Below are positions 60,326 through 64,000 of a stretch of 64,000 nucleotides of DNA, piece by piece. The stretch lies in contig NZ_LMEW01000005.1 in NCBI RefSeq assembly GCF_001426525.1, forward strand, positions 112,366-176,365, in the 5' to 3' direction. Both the position numbers and the translations under genes were made by a program. Under the pieces are notes generated by a model. That model did not search any database. It had not been told where the DNA came from and saw nothing but the letters and a program-made list of their open reading frames with translations. The stretch's first letter is position 1, and every line of letters begins with the position of its first letter. This DNA is from Massilia sp. Root133. Its GTDB lineage: Bacteria > Pseudomonadota > Gammaproteobacteria > Burkholderiales > Burkholderiaceae_D.

Positions 60326-61727
60326 GCGCCAGCTCCTCGGGCAGGCGGACCATGTCCTGGGTCGGCACGAGCACCTTCATGATGCCCCACGCGGCAAGGT
60401 AGGCCAGCGCGCAGAACGTGAACATGATCATGTAGCCCGTCTGGATCTGGCCTTGCGCGCCGTAGTAGTCGAACAGCATGCCGCCGATCTTCGTCACGAG
60501 CACGCCGCCGATGCCGCCCGCCAGGCCGCCGATACCGACCACGGAGGCGACGCAATGACGCGGGAACAGGTCCGACGTGATCGTCAGCACGTTGGCGGAC
60601 CACGCCTGGTGGGCGGATGCGCCGACGCCGATCAGGATCACGGGCACCCAGTAGCCCAGGTGGCCCAGCGGCTGCGCCAGCAGCACGACGAGCGGGAAGA
60701 ACGCGATCAGGAGCATGGCCTTCATGCGGCTGTCGTACGGCGCGCTGCCCTGGCGCATGAAGCGCGACGGCAGCGCGCCGCCGCCGATGCTGCCCACCAT
60801 CGTCATGCTGTACAGGACGGCCAGCGGCAGCACGAGGTCCGACGTGGCCATGCCGTATTTGTCGGTCAGGTATTTCGGGAGCCAGAACAGGAAGAACCAC
60901 CAGACGCCGTCCGTCATGAATTTGCCGACGATGAAGGCCCACGTCTGGCGCAGGCCGAGCAGGGTGCGCCAGCTGGGGGCGGGGCCGGTCGCCGCCACCG
61001 GGGCCGACCCCGCGTCATCGCTGCGGATGTACTCGAGTTCCGCGCGCGACAGGCGGCGCTGGCGTGCGGGTTCGTCGAACAGGACCGCCCAGAACACGAC
61101 CCACAGGAAGCCGACGGCGCCGATCCAGACGAATGCGGCCTGCCAGCCCCAGATGGCCGCGATCACCGGCACCGTCAGCGGCGCCAGGATCGCGCCGATG
61201 TTGGCGCCGGAATTGAAGATGCCGGTCGCGAACGAACGCTCGGACTTGGGAAAGTATTCCGCCGTGGCGCGGATCGCGGCCGGGAAGTTGCCCGCTTCGC
61301 CGATCGCGAGGATCGTGCGGGCGATGATGAAGCCGAGGACGGAGGCCGGCACAGCAAGCCCGAGCAGCGATTTCAGGCCGTTGCCCAGCTCGATCGAATA
61401 CGCATGGGCGATGGCGCCGGCCGACCAGATGACGATAGCGAGGACGTACGCGGTCTTGGTGCCGAGCCGGTCCACGACCCGGCCCGCGAACAGCAGGGCG
61501 ATCGCGTAGATGAACTGGAAGGCGGCGGCGATGTTGGCGTAGTCCGTGTTGGACCAGCCGAATTCCTTCGACAGCGACGGCGCGAGAAGGCTCAGCACCT
61601 GGCGGTCGAGGTAGTTGACGGTGGTGGCGAAGAACAGCAGCGCGCAGATGGTCCACCGGTAGTTGCCGCCGGCGGGCCGGGCGGCGGGGCTGGCGACTGC
61701 GGCGTCGCCGGTGCGGTTGCGGGTCAT
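60318..61727 (-). CDS. MFS transporter, anion:cation symporter (ACS) family (469 aa)
   Basis: About 12 membrane segments; the ACS family opening YRWTICALLFFATTVNYLDRQVLSLLAPSLSKEFGWSN and AIGEAGNFPAAIRATAEYFPKSERSFATGIFNSGANIG match ExuT/GarP-type hexuronate and aldarate carriers. It lies between the lactonase and the KGSA dehydrogenase genes, consistent with uptake of galacturonate, glucarate or a similar sugar acid. ATG at 61727 is preferred over an earlier one adding 31 basic residues. Confidence 0.9.
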   Translation of the reverse strand: MTRNRTGDAAVASPAARPAGGNYRWTICALLFFATTVNYLDRQVLSLLAPSLSKEFGWSNTDYANIAAAFQFIYAIALLFAGRVVDRLGTKTAYVLAIVIWSAGAIAHAYSIELGNGLKSLLGLAVPASVLGFIIARTILAIGEAGNFPAAIRATAEYFPKSERSFATGIFNSGANIGAILAPLTVPVIAAIWGWQAAFVWIGAVGFLWVVFWAVLFDEPARQRRLSRAELEYIRSDDAGSAPVAATGPAPSWRTLLGLRQTWAFIVGKFMTDGVWWFFLFWLPKYLTDKYGMATSDLVLPLAVLYSMTMVGSIGGGALPSRFMRQGSAPYDSRMKAMLLIAFFPLVVLLAQPLGHLGYWVPVILIGVGASAHQAWSANVLTITSDLFPRHCVASVVGIGGLAGGIGGVLVTKIGGMLFDYYGAQGQIQTGYMIMFTFCALAYLAAWGIMKVLVPTQDMVRLPEELAHA

Positions 61728-61844
61728 GGTCAGGCCTTGTCTATGGTTTTTGCTGACGATCGCTGGCCGGCGTCTCCTCCGGCCATTGCGGGCGGCCGGC
61801 ACATCGTACCAGCCGCCCATGGGGCAATGCGGTCTACTTCATGA

Positions 61845-63425
61845 TCATTTCGCGAGCTGCAACGTGCCGTCGACCATGCGCGCGAGACCCAGGGGATTGT
61901 CGTCGCGCAGGGATTCCGGCAGCAGTTCCGGCGGCACGTCCTGGTAGCACACCGGGCGCAGGAAGCGCTCGATGGCGGTGGCGCCGACGGACGTCGAGCG
62001 GCTGTCCGACGTGGCCGGGAACGGGCCGCCGTGCACCATCGCGTGCGACACTTCGACGCCGGTCGGGAAGCCGTTGAACAGCACGCGGCCGGCCTTGCGC
62101 TCCAGCGTCGGCAGCAGGCTGCCGGCCAGCTCGCGGTCGGCGGCCGTCGCATGGACGGTGGCCGTCAGCTGGCCTTCCAGGTGGCGCGCCACGGCCAGCA
62201 TCTCCGCTTCGTCGCGGCAGGCGATGACCAGCGACGCCGGGCCGAAGATTTCTTCGTCCAGCGCCGGGCTGGCGATGTACGTGGCGGCGTCGCAGGCGTA
62301 CAGCGCCGCCTGCGCGGCGCAGCCGGTGCCTTCGGCGCTGCCCTGGCCGACCAGCTGCACGCCCTCGATGCCGGAGCGGCGGCCGACGGCGTCGACATAG
62401 GCCTGGTGGATGCCGGCCGTCAGCATCGTGCCGGCGCCCTTGGCAGCCAGCGCTGCGGCGGCCGACGCGCTGAAGGCGTCCAGGTCCGCGCCGGCGAGGG
62501 CGATGACGAGGCCCGGGTTCGTGCAGAACTGGCCCACGCCCATGGTGAGCGAGTCGACGAACGCGCCGGCCAGTTTCGCGCCGCCCGCGGCGAGGGCGCC
62601 CGGCAGCATGAAGACCGGATTGATGCTGCTCATTTCGGCGTAGACGGGGATCGGTTCCTTGCGGGCGTTCGCCGTGCGCACGAGGGCGAGGCCGCCCTGG
62701 CGCGAACCGGTGAAGCCGACGGCCTTGATGGCCGGATGCGCGGCCAGCGCCTGGCCGGCCACGCGGCCTTCGCCGATCAGCATCGAGAACACGCCGTCCG
62801 GCATGCCGCAGTCTTCGGCCGCCTGGCGCACCGCCTTACCGACCAGTTCCGACGTGCCGAGGTGGGCGCTGTGCGCCTTCACGACGACGGGGCAGCCGGC
62901 CGCCAGCGCGGATGCGGTGTCGCCGCCGGCGACGGAGAACGCGAGCGGGAAGTTGGATGCGCCGAACACGGCGACGGGGCCCAGCGGAATCTTGCGCATG
63001 CGCAGGTCCGAACGGGGCGGCGTGCGCTGGGGCAGGGCGGAATCGAGCGTCGCGTCGAGGAAGTTCCCGTCGCGCACGACCTTGGCGAACAGGCGCAGCT
63101 GGTTGCACGTGCGTCCGCGCTCGCCTTCCAGGCGCGCCGTCGGCAGGCCCGATTCGGCGGAGGCGCGTTCGATCAGCGCGGGGCCGATGTCCATGATGCG
63201 GTCGGCGATGGCTTCGAGGAAGCGCGCGCGCAGTTCCAGCGGCAGGTTGCGGTAGGTGTCGAAGGCCTGTTCGGCGAGATTGCAGGCGGCGGCGACGTCG
63301 TCTTCCGTCGCGAGGCCGAATTCCGGTTCCATCTGGGCGCGCGTGGCCGGGTTGAAGGCGCGCGTGGTGCCGGCGCTGCCGCGCACGACGCGGCGGCCGA
63401 TGATCATTTCACCTTGAATCGTCAT
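61845..63425 (-). CDS. 2-oxoglutarate semialdehyde dehydrogenase (526 aa)
   Basis: Aldehyde dehydrogenase family: [35 protein letters not shown], catalytic Glu in [13 protein letters not shown] and Cys in [13 protein letters not shown], and the long C-terminal tail of the KGSADH group ([20 protein letters not shown]). Length 526 matches that group. It oxidises 2,5-dioxopentanoate to 2-oxoglutarate with NAD(P)+, the last step after KdgD, whose gene is directly upstream on the same strand. AAGGAGAAAAC precedes the ATG. Confidence 0.92.
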   Translation of the reverse strand: MTIQGEMIIGRRVVRGSAGTTRAFNPATRAQMEPEFGLATEDDVAAACNLAEQAFDTYRNLPLELRARFLEAIADRIMDIGPALIERASAESGLPTARLEGERGRTCNQLRLFAKVVRDGNFLDATLDSALPQRTPPRSDLRMRKIPLGPVAVFGASNFPLAFSVAGGDTASALAAGCPVVVKAHSAHLGTSELVGKAVRQAAEDCGMPDGVFSMLIGEGRVAGQALAAHPAIKAVGFTGSRQGGLALVRTANARKEPIPVYAEMSSINPVFMLPGALAAGGAKLAGAFVDSLTMGVGQFCTNPGLVIALAGADLDAFSASAAAALAAKGAGTMLTAGIHQAYVDAVGRRSGIEGVQLVGQGSAEGTGCAAQAALYACDAATYIASPALDEEIFGPASLVIACRDEAEMLAVARHLEGQLTATVHATAADRELAGSLLPTLERKAGRVLFNGFPTGVEVSHAMVHGGPFPATSDSRSTSVGATAIERFLRPVCYQDVPPELLPESLRDDNPLGLARMVDGTLQLAK

Positions 63426-63507
63426 GTTTTCTCCTTGCTGGTTTCGGGAACGTCGACAAACCTGCTGCGTTGCACTGTCGTTGCGGACGGCGAGTCCTGC
63501 GATGCTC

Positions 63508-63525
63508 GCTGTACTCTCGTACAGC
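63508..63525. repeat. Perfect hairpin between kdgD and the dehydrogenase gene
   Basis: GCTGTAC (63508-63514), TCTC, GTACAGC (63519-63525) within a 157-bp gap. The surrounding GATGCTCGCTGTACTCTCG string resembles a dispersed intergenic repeat of this bacterial group. It may set the ratio of the two enzymes by partial termination or RNA processing. Confidence 0.45.
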
Positions 63526-63582
63526 TGCGCTTCTCGAACAACATTGCCGCCGCTCGCGACGGTTTTTCGAGGTTCCCTGTTG

Positions 63583-64000
63583 TTATTGGGCGCCCTGGGC
63601 GACGATCAGCTTGTGCAGCATGTCGGATTCTTCCGCCGTCAGGTCGGTCAGCGGCGCGCGCACCGGGCCGCCGTCGTGGCCGACGAGGCGGGCGCCGGCC
63701 TTGACGATCGACACGGCGTAGCCGGCCTTGCGGTTGCGGATCGCCAGGTACGGCAGGAAGAATTCGTCCAGCAGGCGGTTCGTCGTCGCATGGTCGTCCT
63801 TGGCGATCGCGTGGTAGAAATCCATCGCGAGCTTCGGCATGAAGTTGAAGACGGCCGACGAGTACACCGGCACGCCCAGCGCCTTGTAGGCCGCGGCGTA
63901 GACTTCCGCGGTCGGCAGGCCGCCCAGGTAGCTGAAGCGGTCGCCCAGGCGGCGCCAGATCGAGACCATCAGTTCGATGTCGCCGATGCCGTCCTTGAAT
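63583..64000 (-). CDS. kdgD: 5-dehydro-4-deoxyglucarate dehydratase, C-terminal part
   Basis: Only the last 138 codons are in the window; the N-terminus, with the Schiff-base lysine, lies beyond the right edge. The visible part [19 protein letters not shown], then [38 protein letters not shown] and [17 protein letters not shown], is typical of KdgD, a DapA-fold enzyme that dehydrates and decarboxylates 5-keto-4-deoxyglucarate to 2,5-dioxopentanoate. It is first in the leftward set with the semialdehyde dehydrogenase. Confidence 0.88.
   Translation of the reverse strand, partial: FKDGIGDIELMVSIWRRLGDRFSYLGGLPTAEVYAAAYKALGVPVYSSAVFNFMPKLAMDFYHAIAKDDHATTNRLLDEFFLPYLAIRNRKAGYAVSIVKAGARLVGHDGGPVRAPLTDLTAEESDMLHKLIVAQGAQ

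Overview
The window looks like the chromosome of a high-GC, aerobic, plant- or soil-associated betaproteobacterium, most like the Massilia/Duganella/Herbaspirillum group (Oxalobacteraceae). This placement is inferred from protein style, four large TonB-dependent receptors and the catabolic gene content; no rRNA or other marker gene is present. About 52 protein genes are supported, two of them cut by the window ends. I saw no tRNA, rRNA, CRISPR array, phage or insertion sequence.

Region 1 (1-15751) reads as a flavonoid-glycoside (or related aryl-glycoside) catabolic island. A TonB receptor and a GH106 alpha-L-rhamnosidase run leftwards. Running rightwards are an MFS transporter, a HbpS/GlcG-like protein, an ACMSD-like amidohydrolase, an extradiol dioxygenase, a FAH-family hydrolase, a FAD aromatic hydroxylase, a Tat-exported GH1 glucosidase, a second amidohydrolase, an esterase, a LysR regulator and a small ABM monooxygenase. 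The set resembles the naringenin (fde) operon of Herbaspirillum with deglycosylation genes added. Three promoters share a GATA-N5-TATC palindrome at a fixed distance from the -35 region.

Region 2 (15758-19230) is the end of the beta-ketoadipate pathway: an IclR regulator (PcaR type) diverging from pcaI-pcaJ-pcaF, with a 15-bp PcaR-type operator. Ring-cleavage genes for protocatechuate are not in the window.

Region 3 (19233-33733) handles methoxylated phenylpropanoids. It has a receptor-esterase pair (possibly a feruloyl esterase), MarR plus vanillate demethylase vanAB, a second MarR, and a CoA-dependent beta-oxidative side-chain set: CoA-transferase, enoyl-CoA hydratase, feruloyl-CoA synthetase, SDR dehydrogenase and thiolase. 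Together these could convert ferulate-like acids to vanillate, then protocatechuate, then succinate and acetyl-CoA.

Region 4 (33877-45899) is the most unusual part. It is a tightly coupled operon of a secreted CocE-type hydrolase, a CapA-like metallophosphatase, two proteins of the 2-hydroxyacyl-CoA dehydratase/benzoyl-CoA reductase fold that lack the cluster-binding cysteines, a CaiB/BaiF CoA-transferase, an MFS transporter and a secreted hydrolase. A TonB receptor gene follows. Its promoter shares an element with the phenylpropanoid genes. I consider it the best candidate for an undescribed pathway.

Region 5 (45906-64000) is central and sugar metabolism: a PHA-synthase-like hydrolase, zwf, a LacI regulator diverging from a receptor with a leader (sigma70 promoter, LacI operator, possible uORF, hairpins), a DUF4380 protein, maeB, an SBP-like protein, a flavin reductase, and a glucarate/hexuronate set (SMP-30 lactonase, MFS, ketoglutarate-semialdehyde dehydrogenase, KdgD). 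Two REP-like repeats lie between genes here.
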